Positions 1 to 6,784 of a DNA stretch of 7,008 nt are shown here, one piece after another. A program made the translations under genes and the position numbers. Numbering within the stretch: the first letter of the stretch is position 1; each line of letters opens with the position of its first letter. Origin of the DNA: Candidatus Segetimicrobium genomatis (GTDB lineage Bacteria; Sysuimicrobiota; Sysuimicrobiia; Sysuimicrobiales; Segetimicrobiaceae); NCBI GenBank assembly GCA_005882445.1, contig VBAN01000176.1:1-7008 (forward strand), given 5' to 3'. The notes under the pieces were generated by a model, which was not told the origin of the DNA, did not search any database, and saw only the letters and a list, made by a program, of their open reading frames with translations.

Positions 1-2013
1 GAGATCGAGGCCCTGATGCGCGGGGTGACGTCTCAGTTCGAGCGCTACGCCCGGCTGTCGCGTTCGATTGCGCCCGAGGCGTTCATGCTGGTGATGTCCG
101 CCGAGGAGCCCGGGCGGCTCGCCGATCTGGTCGCTCAGCACCTGCAGCTTCGGGTCGAGGAGCGTCAGGCGATCCTCGAGACGGCGCCGAAGGATCGGCT
201 GGAGAAGCTGAGCGGCGTCCTCACCAAAGAGATCAACATCCTGGAATTGGAGCGGAAGATCCAGAACCGGGTCCGCAAGCAGATGGAGAAGAGCCAGCGC
301 GAGTACTTCCTCAAGGAGCAGATGAAGGCGATCCAGCAGGAGCTCGGCGAGAAGGACGAGCGGACCGCGGAAGTCGAGGAGTACCGGAAGCGGATCGAGG
401 AGGCCAACCTCCCCGAGAAGGTCAAGGAAAAGGCGCTCGAAGAGGTCGGCCGGCTGGAGAAGATGCCGCCGATGGTGGCGGAGGCCGTCGTGGTGCGCAC
501 CTACCTCGATTGGATCATCGCGCTGCCGTGGAGCGTCAAGACCGATGACCGGCTCGACATCAAGGCCGCGCGCAAGATCCTGGACGAGGACCACTACGGG
601 CTGGAGAAGGCCAAGGACCGGGTCGTCGAGTATCTGGCGGTGCGCAAGCTGGCGCCGGAGTCGAAGGCGCCGATCCTGTGCTTCGTCGGGCCGCCCGGCA
701 CCGGGAAGACCAGCCTCGGCAAATCCATCGCCCGGGCGCTGGGGCGGAAGTTCGTCCGGGTCTCGCTGGGCGGAGTTCGGGACGAGGCGGAGATTCGTGG
801 ACACCGCCGCACCTACGTCGGGGCGCTCCCCGGGCGCATTGTCCAGGGGATGCGGACGGCCGGCAGCAGGAATCCCGTGTTCATGCTGGACGAGATCGAC
901 AAGTTGGGGATGGACTTTCGCGGCGATCCCTCGGCCGCGCTGCTCGAGGCCCTCGACCCCGAGCAGAACAACGCGTTTAGCGATCACTATCTCGAGCTGC
1001 CCTTCGATCTCCGCGAGGTCATGTTCATCACCACGGCCAACATCCTGGACACCGTCCCGCCGGCGCTTCGCGACCGGCTGGAGGTCATCCGGTTCTCGGG
1101 CTATATCGAGGACGAGAAGTACCACATCGCCACCCAGTTCCTGATGACCAAGCAGCAGAAAGAAAACGGACTGAAGGGGGAACAGATCACCTTTACCGAT
1201 GAGAGCCTCCGGCACGTCATCCGGCAGTATACGCGGGAGGCGGGGGTCCGGAACCTCGAGCGGGAGATCGCGACGATCTGCCGCAAGGTGGCCCGGGAGG
1301 TCGCCGAGGACGAGGCCACCGCGGTGAAGGTGACGATCCAAAACGTCCACAAGTTCCTGGGACCGCCCAAGTACCACTACGGAACCGCCGGCAAGATCGA
1401 CGAGGTGGGGGCGGCGACGGGGCTGGTCTACACCGAGCAGGGCGGAGACATCATGACCGTGGAGGCCACCCTGGTCCGCGGGGACGGGAAGCTGATCCTG
1501 ACCGGCCAGCTGGGGGATGTAATGAAGGAGTCCGCCCAGGCGGCGCTGAGCTACATCCGCGCCCGGGCGCTGTCGCTGGGCGCCGACGATACCTTCACCT
1601 CGCGCTACGATATGCACATTCACGTGCCCGCGGGGGCGGTGCCGAAGGACGGGCCGTCCGGGGGGATTACGATGGCGTCCGCGCTCGCATCAGCCCTCAC
1701 CGGCCGCCAGGTGCACAGGGATGTCGCGATGACGGGAGAGATCACGTTGCGTGGCAATGTGCTGCCCATCGGCGGGCTCAAGGAGAAGGTCATCGCCGCC
1801 CACCGGGCCGGGATCAAGACGGTGATCGTCCCCAAGGAGAACGAAAAGGACCTGGTCGAGATCCCCAACAACGTCAAGAAGAAGATCCGGTTCGTCTTTG
1901 TCGAGCACATGGACGAAGTGCTGAAGGAAGCGCTCGGGCCGGCCATGGGGCTGCCGGCGCTGACCCGCGCCCCCGGCGAAATCCGGCGCCAGCAGCCGTC
2001 GATCCAGGCCTAG
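1..2013 (+). CDS. lon: ATP-dependent Lon protease, 3' part (5' end outside window)
   Basis: Lon is a soluble hexameric AAA+ serine protease that unfolds and degrades damaged and short-lived regulatory proteins in the cytoplasm. The frame is open from base 1, so the gene starts upstream; the 670 codons seen lack roughly the first 110-140 residues of a usual ~800-residue Lon. Numbering from the first visible codon: the end of the N-terminal substrate domain (1-75); a charged helical/coiled-coil segment rich in K, E, Q and R (about 80-150); the AAA+ module with Walker A GPPGTGKT (230-237), Walker B VFMLDEID (D297, E298) and a sensor-2-like GVRNLERE; then the protease domain (about 465-655) with the Ser-Lys dyad, S553 in DGPSGGIT and K594 in GGLKEK. 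PSGG replaces the commoner PSAG after the catalytic serine. All catalytic residues are present, so the protein should be active. The ATG at base 16 is internal, not a start. No terminator is visible between its stop and the next promoter. Confidence 0.97.
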   Translation, partial: EIEALMRGVTSQFERYARLSRSIAPEAFMLVMSAEEPGRLADLVAQHLQLRVEERQAILETAPKDRLEKLSGVLTKEINILELERKIQNRVRKQMEKSQREYFLKEQMKAIQQELGEKDERTAEVEEYRKRIEEANLPEKVKEKALEEVGRLEKMPPMVAEAVVVRTYLDWIIALPWSVKTDDRLDIKAARKILDEDHYGLEKAKDRVVEYLAVRKLAPESKAPILCFVGPPGTGKTSLGKSIARALGRKFVRVSLGGVRDEAEIRGHRRTYVGALPGRIVQGMRTAGSRNPVFMLDEIDKLGMDFRGDPSAALLEALDPEQNNAFSDHYLELPFDLREVMFITTANILDTVPPALRDRLEVIRFSGYIEDEKYHIATQFLMTKQQKENGLKGEQITFTDESLRHVIRQYTREAGVRNLEREIATICRKVAREVAEDEATAVKVTIQNVHKFLGPPKYHYGTAGKIDEVGAATGLVYTEQGGDIMTVEATLVRGDGKLILTGQLGDVMKESAQAALSYIRARALSLGADDTFTSRYDMHIHVPAGAVPKDGPSGGITMASALASALTGRQVHRDVAMTGEITLRGNVLPIGGLKEKVIAAHRAGIKTVIVPKENEKDLVEIPNNVKKKIRFVFVEHMDEVLKEALGPAMGLPALTRAPGEIRRQQPSIQA

Positions 2014-2025
2014 CTTTGATCGGCC

Positions 2026-2055
2026 TTGCGCCCGGCACGACGCCGCTGCTATAAT
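2026..2055 (+). promoter_or_regulatory. Sigma-70-type promoter with extended -10, driving the valS leader
   Basis: A perfect TATAAT (2050-2055) is preceded by TG one base upstream (2047-2048), giving the extended -10 form TGCTATAAT. A weak -35, TTGCGC (2026-2031), lies 18 bp upstream. Transcription would begin near 2062, just ahead of the T-box leader. An AT-rich hexamer stands out in such GC-rich surroundings, and its place between the lon stop and a riboswitch supports it. It is inferred from sequence only. Confidence 0.7.
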
Positions 2056-2272
2056 ACGCGACACATATCCGCCCCGCAGCCGTGGGGCGGCGCGAGGACG
2101 GGGAGGAGTAGATCCGTCGTCCGGAAGCGAGGGGAGGGTCTGGTGCGAGCTCCCCGGGATGCGCGGATCGAATGTTGCCCCTGAGCGGCGGGCCCGGAGA
2201 TCGGTGGCGGGCCCGCGGGAGCGCCCGTGACAGCGTAACGAGTCGATCGGCCTGATCCGGACCGGTCGGAAC

Positions 2273-2306
2273 AAAGGTGGTACCGCGGAGCGCCGCTCCG
2301 CCCTTT
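2273..2306 (+). promoter_or_regulatory. T-box antiterminator hairpin
   Basis: AAAGG (2273-2277) pairs perfectly with CCTTT (2302-2306). The seven bases TGGTACC (2278-2284) form the canonical one-sided bulge that grips the uncharged tRNA NCCA end. GCGGAGC (2285-2291) pairs perfectly with GCTCCGC (2295-2301), leaving a three-base loop. The core has AAAGG where the family consensus has AGGG, and the 3' strand matches it, so pairing is kept. The 3' strand is the same DNA as the 5' arm of the terminator, so the two folds exclude each other. This predicts read-through into valS when tRNA-Val is uncharged. Confidence 0.92.
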
Positions 2307-2329
2307 GGGGCGGGGCGGCGTCGTCTTTT
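2291..2329 (+). terminator. T-box-controlled intrinsic terminator (attenuator)
   Basis: A 13-bp stem is formed by 2291-2303 and 2308-2320, with one G-U pair and a TTTG loop, followed by the T-rich tract TCGTCTTTT (2321-2329). It competes with the antiterminator for bases 2291-2306 and should form by default when tRNA-Val is charged. Because no other terminator follows lon, it may also end lon read-through transcripts. Confidence 0.93.
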
Positions 2330-2358
2330 GAGGTGGCACGAGAGAGGAGGGCGCGGCC

Positions 2359-5028
2359 GTGACCGAGATCTCGAGCGCCTATGAGCCGAAGCTGGTTGAG
2401 GAGCGCTGGTACGCCGAGTGGCTGGCCGGGGGGGAGTTCCACGCGGTCCCCGATCCGGCACGGCGGCCCTACGTCATCATGATGCCGCTTCCCAACGTCA
2501 CCGGCGAGCTGCACATGGGCCACGCCCTCAACAACGGCCTCCAAGACTGCCTGATCCGCTGGAGCCGGATGCGCGGGCTGAACGCGCTCTGGCAGCCGGG
2601 GCTCGACCACGCCAGCATCGCGGTCCATGTGGTGATGGACCGCCGGCTGGCCCGGCAGGGCCTGACCCGGCTCGACCTGGGGCGGGAGCGGTTCCTCGAG
2701 GAGACGGGGAAGTGGAAGGAGCAGATCGGCGGGACGATCCTCAACCAGCTGCGCCGGCTGGGCTGCTCGTGCGATTGGGACCGCACGACGTTTACGATGG
2801 ATCCGGGCTACGCCGACGCCGTGCTGGAGTGCTTCGTGCGGCTCTACCGCAAGGGGCTGATCTACAAGGGCAAGCGGATGATCAACTGGTGCATCAAGGA
2901 CCAGACGTCCCTCTCGGACCTCGAGGTGGAGTACGTCGAGATGCCGCGGACCCTGTACTACGTCCGCTATCCGGGGGCGGATGGGGGCGACGGGATCGTG
3001 GTGGCCACGCAGCGTCCCGAGACGATCCTGGCCGACGTGGCGGTCGCCGTGCACCCGGAGGACGAGCGCTACCGCCGGCTGGTGGGCACCCGTGTGCGCG
3101 TGCCCATCGTGGACCGGGTGGTCCCCGTGATCGCGGACCGGAGGGTGGAGCGCGGGTTCGGGACCGGCGCGGTGAAGATCACGCCGGGGCACGACCCCCT
3201 GGACAACGAGATCGGGGCCGACCACCACCTGCCGGTCCTTGTCGGCCTGGACCCCCAGGGGCGGATCAACGATCTCGGCGGGGAGCGGTACCGGGGGATG
3301 GACCGGGACGAGTGCCGCAAGGTCATTGTGGAGGACCTCCGCGCCGCGGGCGCCGTCGTGCGGGAGGAGGCCTACACCACCAACGTCGGCCGGTGCGAGC
3401 GGTGCAAGACCGTGATCGAGCCGTACATCTCCGACCAATGGTTCTGCCGGATGCAGGAACTGGCCGCGCCGGCGATCCGGGCGGTGCGCGACGGACGGGT
3501 GCGCTTCCACCCAGAGCGCTGGACCAAGGTGTACATGGACTGGATGGAGCAGATCCGCGACTGGAACATCAGCCGGCAGCTCTGGTGGGGGCACCGCATC
3601 CCGGTCTGGTACTGCGACTGCGGGGAGGTGGTGGCGAGCAAGGCCCCGCCGGGGACATGCCCCCGCTGCGGGGGGGCCGCCCTGACGCAGGACCCGGATG
3701 TCCTGGACACCTGGTTCAGTTCGGCGCTGTGGCCCCTCGCCACGCTGGGCTGGCCGGAGGAGACCGCCGATCTCCGGTACTTCTACCCGACCAGCACGCT
3801 AGTGACCGCCCGGGACATCATTTTCCTCTGGGTGGCGCGGATGATCATGTTCGGACTGGAGTTTCGCGGCGAGGTGCCGTTCCAGGATGTCTATATTAAC
3901 CCCACTGTGCTCAATATTGAAGGGAAGAGGATGAGCAAGACGATGGGGACGGGGATGGACCCGCTCGTCCTCGTTGACCGCTACGGGGCGGACTCGCTGC
4001 GGTTTGCGCTGATCAACCGCTGCACCGGCGAGCAGGACCTGCGGTTCTCGGAGAAGATGGTTGAGGATACGCGAAACTTCGCCAATAAGATCTGGAACGC
4101 CGCCCGGTTCGTGCGCATGAACCTCGGCGACGCCCCCCGTCAGACGGCGCGTCCCGCCGCCCCATCGTTGGGGCTCGCCGACCGGTGGATCCTCAGCCGG
4201 TTTGCCCGGACGGCGGCGGCCGTGACGGACGGGCTGGAGCGATTCGAATTTCACGAGGTGTGCCACCGGTTGTACGAGTTCATCTGGAGCGAGTTCTGCG
4301 ACTGGTATGTGGAGATGGCGAAGCAGGACCTGCGCGAGCCAACGGCCCCCGCGCAGGCGGCCGTGACGCGGGGGGTGCTCTCGTGGACCCTCGCCGAGAC
4401 GATGAAGCTGCTGCACCCGATTATGCCCTCCCTCACGGAGGAGATCTGGCAGGCGCTCCCCCACGACGGGAGGACAATCATGCGCGCCCCCTGGCCGGAG
4501 GACCTCCAGGAGTTGATCGACCCGGATGCCGAAGCCCACGCGGCGGCGGCGATGGATCTCGTCCGGGCGATCCGCAGCATGCGGGCCGATCTGGGGCAGG
4601 CCCCGACCGAGCCGCTCCCCCTCACGCTGTTTGCGCCCGCCGGCGCCCTGCGGCGTCTTGAGGCCACGGCGCGCTATATCGCGCCCTTGGTGCGGGCCAG
4701 CCGGCTGACGATCCTGCCGGCCGGCGCCCCCCGGCCGCCCGGAGGGATCTCCGTGTTGAGCGGCGAGGTGGAGGCGAGCCTCTCCATTGGCTCCGGGGAG
4801 GCGGCGCAGGCGGTGCGGACTCGGCTCCGGAAGCAGCACGCCGCGGCCGTCCGCGATCTGGCCGGCCTGGAAGAGCGGCTGCGCAGCCCGGCGTTCCTGG
4901 ATCGGGCGCCCGCCGAGGTCGTCCAGGCAGACCGGGTGCGCCAGCAGGAGTTGTCGGCGCGGCGGGCGGTGCTGGAGCGGTACCTCGCCCGGCTGGGAGA
5001 GGAGTCCCCGCAGACGTGGGGGACGTGA
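2359..5028 (+). CDS. valS: Valine--tRNA ligase (valyl-tRNA synthetase)
   Basis: A class Ia synthetase that charges tRNA-Val with valine in the cytoplasm and hydrolyses mischarged Thr-tRNA-Val. The 889 residues are full length for bacterial ValRS. Visible in order: the HIGH motif as HMGH (52-55) after PLPNVTGEL; the CP1 editing domain (about 195-350) with the RPETIL motif (219-224) and the PGHDP pocket around D279; probable zinc-ribbon cysteines C346/C349 and C419/C421/C434/C437; DVLDTWFSSALWP (447-459); the KMSKS motif as RMSKT (524-528); an anticodon-binding domain (about 605-750); and a C-terminal coiled coil (about 810-880) with the family's F-L-x-R-A-P-x-x-V-V pattern. The GTG start is chosen because GGAGG (2346-2350) lies 8 nt upstream and the N-terminus SSAYEPKLVEERWYAEW is typical. 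The gene follows the T-box directly and overlaps the next gene. Several signature residues are unusual (GLDHASIAVH for GTDHAGIATQ), suggesting a divergent ValRS clade, not loss of function. Confidence 0.98.
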   Translation: MTEISSAYEPKLVEERWYAEWLAGGEFHAVPDPARRPYVIMMPLPNVTGELHMGHALNNGLQDCLIRWSRMRGLNALWQPGLDHASIAVHVVMDRRLARQGLTRLDLGRERFLEETGKWKEQIGGTILNQLRRLGCSCDWDRTTFTMDPGYADAVLECFVRLYRKGLIYKGKRMINWCIKDQTSLSDLEVEYVEMPRTLYYVRYPGADGGDGIVVATQRPETILADVAVAVHPEDERYRRLVGTRVRVPIVDRVVPVIADRRVERGFGTGAVKITPGHDPLDNEIGADHHLPVLVGLDPQGRINDLGGERYRGMDRDECRKVIVEDLRAAGAVVREEAYTTNVGRCERCKTVIEPYISDQWFCRMQELAAPAIRAVRDGRVRFHPERWTKVYMDWMEQIRDWNISRQLWWGHRIPVWYCDCGEVVASKAPPGTCPRCGGAALTQDPDVLDTWFSSALWPLATLGWPEETADLRYFYPTSTLVTARDIIFLWVARMIMFGLEFRGEVPFQDVYINPTVLNIEGKRMSKTMGTGMDPLVLVDRYGADSLRFALINRCTGEQDLRFSEKMVEDTRNFANKIWNAARFVRMNLGDAPRQTARPAAPSLGLADRWILSRFARTAAAVTDGLERFEFHEVCHRLYEFIWSEFCDWYVEMAKQDLREPTAPAQAAVTRGVLSWTLAETMKLLHPIMPSLTEEIWQALPHDGRTIMRAPWPEDLQELIDPDAEAHAAAAMDLVRAIRSMRADLGQAPTEPLPLTLFAPAGALRRLEATARYIAPLVRASRLTILPAGAPRPPGGISVLSGEVEASLSIGSGEAAQAVRTRLRKQHAAAVRDLAGLEERLRSPAFLDRAPAEVVQADRVRQQELSARRAVLERYLARLGEESPQTWGT

Positions 5029-6041
5029 GCCCGGGCGCGCTGCCGGCCGGACGGGAGGCGCCGTCCGGGCGGTGGGTGAGCCTGCTGCTGCTGGCGTTTG
5101 GGCTCGCGATCCTGGCGGGGTTCGCCGCCACGGCGAATTTCCGCCAGATCGGCGAGGCGCTGCGCCGGATCCAGGTCTTGCTGCTCGGAGGCGCCATCGC
5201 CGCGTTGATGCTGCAGCTCCTCGTCAAGGCGGTGCGATGGCGGTTCATGGTGCACCGGCTCACGGGCACGCGGATCTCCGTGAAATTCGGCGCGATCTCG
5301 GTGGTGGCCGGTGTGGCCGCCGGCAGCATCACGCCCGGCCGGAGTTTCGAGATGGCGAAGGCCATCCTGTTGAGGGGGTCGTACGAGATTCCCCTGGGCC
5401 TCAGCACGTCCGCGATGATTGTCGAACGGATGCTGGACATCGTCTTTGTCGTCATCGCGTTCCTCATGGCCGCGGCCTTCGTCCCGACCCGCATGGTGCT
5501 GGCGAGCCGCCTCGTGGTGCTCGTGATCGCCGCGCTGGTTGCGGGGGTGGCGCTGGTGGCCGCCGCGCCAGGGCTCTGCTCCCGGTGGGCGGGAGCCGTG
5601 GTCCGTTGGGCCCCGCTCCCCGGACGGATGCGAGAGCGGGCGCTGGGGCTGGCAGAGACGTTTTTCACGACCTGCCTGGTGCTGCGGGAGCAGCGGACGC
5701 TGTGGCTCCTCCTGCTCCTGACGTCGGCGGTCGCGGCGCTGGATGTTGCCCGCGTCGCCGTCGTCTTTCGGGCCATGGGCATCGGCCTGGGGCTCCCGTT
5801 CGTGGCGTTCGCCTACCTTGGGGCGGCGATGCTCGGCATGGCGCTCTTGATCCCCGGCGGCGTGGGGGTGACCGAGGTCTCGATGGCCGGATTGATCGCC
5901 TTTCTTGCGCCCGGCGCGATCCCGGCCAACGTCGCCCGCAGCGCCGTCCTGATCGATCGCTTCTTTTCGTATTATTTGATCGTGCTCGTCGGCGCCGGCT
6001 TCCTCGTCGCGTACCACAAGTACCGCCGGATCTTCGTATGA
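5016..6041 (+). CDS. Lysylphosphatidylglycerol synthase TM / UPF0104 family membrane protein
   Basis: A polytopic inner-membrane protein of 341 residues whose exact substrate is not known. The family includes the flippase part of MprF and proteins acting on lipids or lipid-linked sugars; this protein has no C-terminal aminoacyl-transferase domain, so it should not make lysyl-PG by itself. After a short cytoplasmic N-terminus, hydrophobic segments lie at about 21-40, 50-71, 131-155, 164-184, 228-250, 260-280 and 316-334, with shorter ones between. Family signatures are visible: KAVRWRFM (71-78), SITPGRSFEMAK (104-115), ERMLDIVF (137-144) and IPGGVGVTE (279-287). The start is uncertain. GTG 5016 (13-nt overlap with valS) sits 11 nt after GAGAGGAG; GTG 5025 (4-nt GTGA overlap) is equally plausible and would shorten the protein by three residues. 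Either overlap implies translational coupling to valS. The C-terminus ends in a basic HKYRR cluster, expected to be cytoplasmic. Confidence 0.87.
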   Translation: MGDVSPGALPAGREAPSGRWVSLLLLAFGLAILAGFAATANFRQIGEALRRIQVLLLGGAIAALMLQLLVKAVRWRFMVHRLTGTRISVKFGAISVVAGVAAGSITPGRSFEMAKAILLRGSYEIPLGLSTSAMIVERMLDIVFVVIAFLMAAAFVPTRMVLASRLVVLVIAALVAGVALVAAAPGLCSRWAGAVVRWAPLPGRMRERALGLAETFFTTCLVLREQRTLWLLLLLTSAVAALDVARVAVVFRAMGIGLGLPFVAFAYLGAAMLGMALLIPGGVGVTEVSMAGLIAFLAPGAIPANVARSAVLIDRFFSYYLIVLVGAGFLVAYHKYRRIFV

Positions 6042-6154
6042 TGGGAGCGGAGGGAACGGGCGCACGGCCGGCGGGCGCCAGCGGCGCGAGGCAGAAGGCA
6101 ACCCGGGATCAGCCTCGAAGAGAAACGAAAAGAGGGCTGCGGCATGAAGTATGA
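6038..6154 (+). CDS. Possible 38-residue small ORF, doubtful
   Basis: An ATGA overlap joins this frame to the end of the membrane-protein gene, and its own stop lies 11 bases inside the SPOR gene, so it fills the ~100-bp gap exactly. The predicted peptide is Arg/Gly/Ala-rich and strongly basic, with no hydrophobic segment, Cys or recognisable motif. No good ribosome binding site precedes it, so it would depend on coupling to the upstream stop. The same frame stays open far upstream within the membrane-protein gene, as expected of GC-rich shadow frames. It is listed because it covers otherwise unassigned DNA; it is more likely spacer than gene. Confidence 0.12.
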   Translation: MMGAEGTGARPAGASGARQKATRDQPRRETKRGLRHEV

Positions 6155-6758
6155 CGGGATGGCGGTTGGGATCAAAGGCGTGCGGCTGTCCCTCGGGCTC
6201 ATCGCGCTGGGGTTCGGCGGTATTTTTGTCATCGCCGTCGCGGCGGGGTACCTGATGGGACAGACCTCGTTCCGGACGACTCCGCCGCCGCGGGTGTTGA
6301 CGATGCCGGTGGGGCCGTCGATCAGCCCGCCGGGGGCGCCCGGGGCTGCGCCATCCCCCGCGCCTGACGCCGGAGCGGTTCCCTCCGGATCCCCGCCCGG
6401 CCTCGAGGCCCAGCCGGCTCCGTCCCCGGCCGCCCCGGTGGCGCCTGGGGCGTCGCCCGAACCCGCGCCGCCGGCCGGCATCGTTCCAGCCCAGCCGGGT
6501 GGTCAGGCGGGGCCGAGCGTGACGCCCCCCATCCCGGAACCCCCGTCCCGCTTTCACGTGCAGGCCGGGGTGTTCGATGACCGTGTGCTTGCCGAGGTCC
6601 TGGTTCGGCAGCTGCGGAACCGCGGCTACGCGGTCACTATTATTGAAGGGCCGCCGTATCGCGTCTGGGTCGGGGGGTATTTCGATCGCGCGACCGCGGA
6701 GCGCCTTGTCGGCAACCTCCGATCCGCCGGATTCGACGCGACGCTGACCGCCCGGTAG
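6144..6758 (+). CDS. SPOR-domain protein with N-terminal membrane anchor and Pro/Ala-rich linker
   Basis: SPOR domains bind glycan strands of peptidoglycan lacking stem peptides, often at division septa, so this is probably an envelope protein tied to cell-wall remodelling or division. The 204 residues divide clearly: a short N-terminus with K11 and R14; one membrane segment (about 15-38) without a signal-peptidase site; a low-complexity linker (about 44-134) of Pro, Ala, Gly and Ser able to cross the wall; and a SPOR domain (136-204) opening with FHVQAGVF and containing the second repeat YRVWVGGYFDRATAERL (172-188). An N-in/C-out single-pass topology is inferred. The ATG start is supported by AGAGGG (6131-6136), 7 nt upstream. 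No catalytic domain (amidase, lytic transglycosylase) is attached. The gene follows the polytopic membrane protein after about 100 bp and precedes the enoyl-CoA hydratase gene by 26 bp. No specific symbol is justified. Confidence 0.92.
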   Translation: MKYDGMAVGIKGVRLSLGLIALGFGGIFVIAVAAGYLMGQTSFRTTPPPRVLTMPVGPSISPPGAPGAAPSPAPDAGAVPSGSPPGLEAQPAPSPAAPVAPGASPEPAPPAGIVPAQPGGQAGPSVTPPIPEPPSRFHVQAGVFDDRVLAEVLVRQLRNRGYAVTIIEGPPYRVWVGGYFDRATAERLVGNLRSAGFDATLTAR

Positions 6759-6784
6759 CCGCCCGAGGGGTGGAGGACGCACGC

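Larger units (their letters stand above)
2062..2329 (+). promoter_or_regulatory. T-box riboswitch (tRNA-Val sensing) upstream of valS
   Basis: T-box leaders bind a specific tRNA: the specifier codon pairs with the anticodon, and an uncharged 3' end stabilises an antiterminator. The elements visible here are as follows. A small 5' hairpin spans 2071-2088. Stem I has GGGG 2100-2103 pairing with CCCC 2178-2181, GAxGA/TGA residues below it compatible with a kink-turn, AGTA (2107-2110) opposite GAA (2170-2172) as the S-turn, GATCCG 2111-2116 with CGGATC 2164-2169, GGGGAG 2131-2136 with CTCCCC 2150-2155, and the apical GGTG motif at 2142-2145. The specifier loop reads GAA-T-GTT-G, so the specifier is most likely GUU (Val) at 2174-2176. 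A perfect 8-bp hairpin (2188-2195 with 2209-2216) fills the Stem II region. Stem III is 2244-2252 with 2259-2268. The T-box core AAGGTGGTACCGCG is at 2274-2287; its UGGU (2278-2281) is complementary to an ACCA tRNA end. The start coordinate is the inferred transcription start. The specifier frame is the least certain element. Confidence 0.95.

Noticed and set aside
2331..2339. Second T-box-like AGGTGGCAC after the terminator
   Set aside because: It lacks the ACCGCG continuation, a pairing partner and a terminator; likely chance or part of the valS ribosome-binding region.
1874..2461. 195-residue minus-strand frame across the lon-valS gap
   Set aside because: The gap is fully accounted for by the promoter and T-box RNA; the translation is Arg/Pro/Ser-rich and has no motif.
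1690..3594. 634-residue open frame on the minus strand
   Set aside because: It lies opposite lon, the T-box and valS, gives a His/Pro/Arg-rich translation with no motif, and is explained by GC-biased codons of the genuine genes.
2418..3899. 493-residue + strand frame within valS
   Set aside because: Frame-shifted shadow of valS with Arg/Pro/Gly-rich composition.
5016..6041. Calling the membrane protein MprF or lysyl-PG synthase
   Set aside because: The cytosolic aminoacyl-transferase domain is absent and the length fits only the TM module.
6059..6079. GGCGC/GCGCC inverted repeat between the membrane-protein and SPOR genes as a terminator
   Set aside because: Only five base pairs with an 11-base loop and no following T-tract.
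4787..6154. 455-residue + strand frame across valS and the membrane-protein gene
   Set aside because: Arg/Gly/Pro-rich shadow in another frame, with no domain; only its last 38 codons lie mostly outside another gene.
4674..6782. 702-residue open frame on the minus strand
   Set aside because: It spans three well-supported + strand genes; the translation is low-complexity and rich in Arg, Gly, Asp and His, typical of an antisense shadow.
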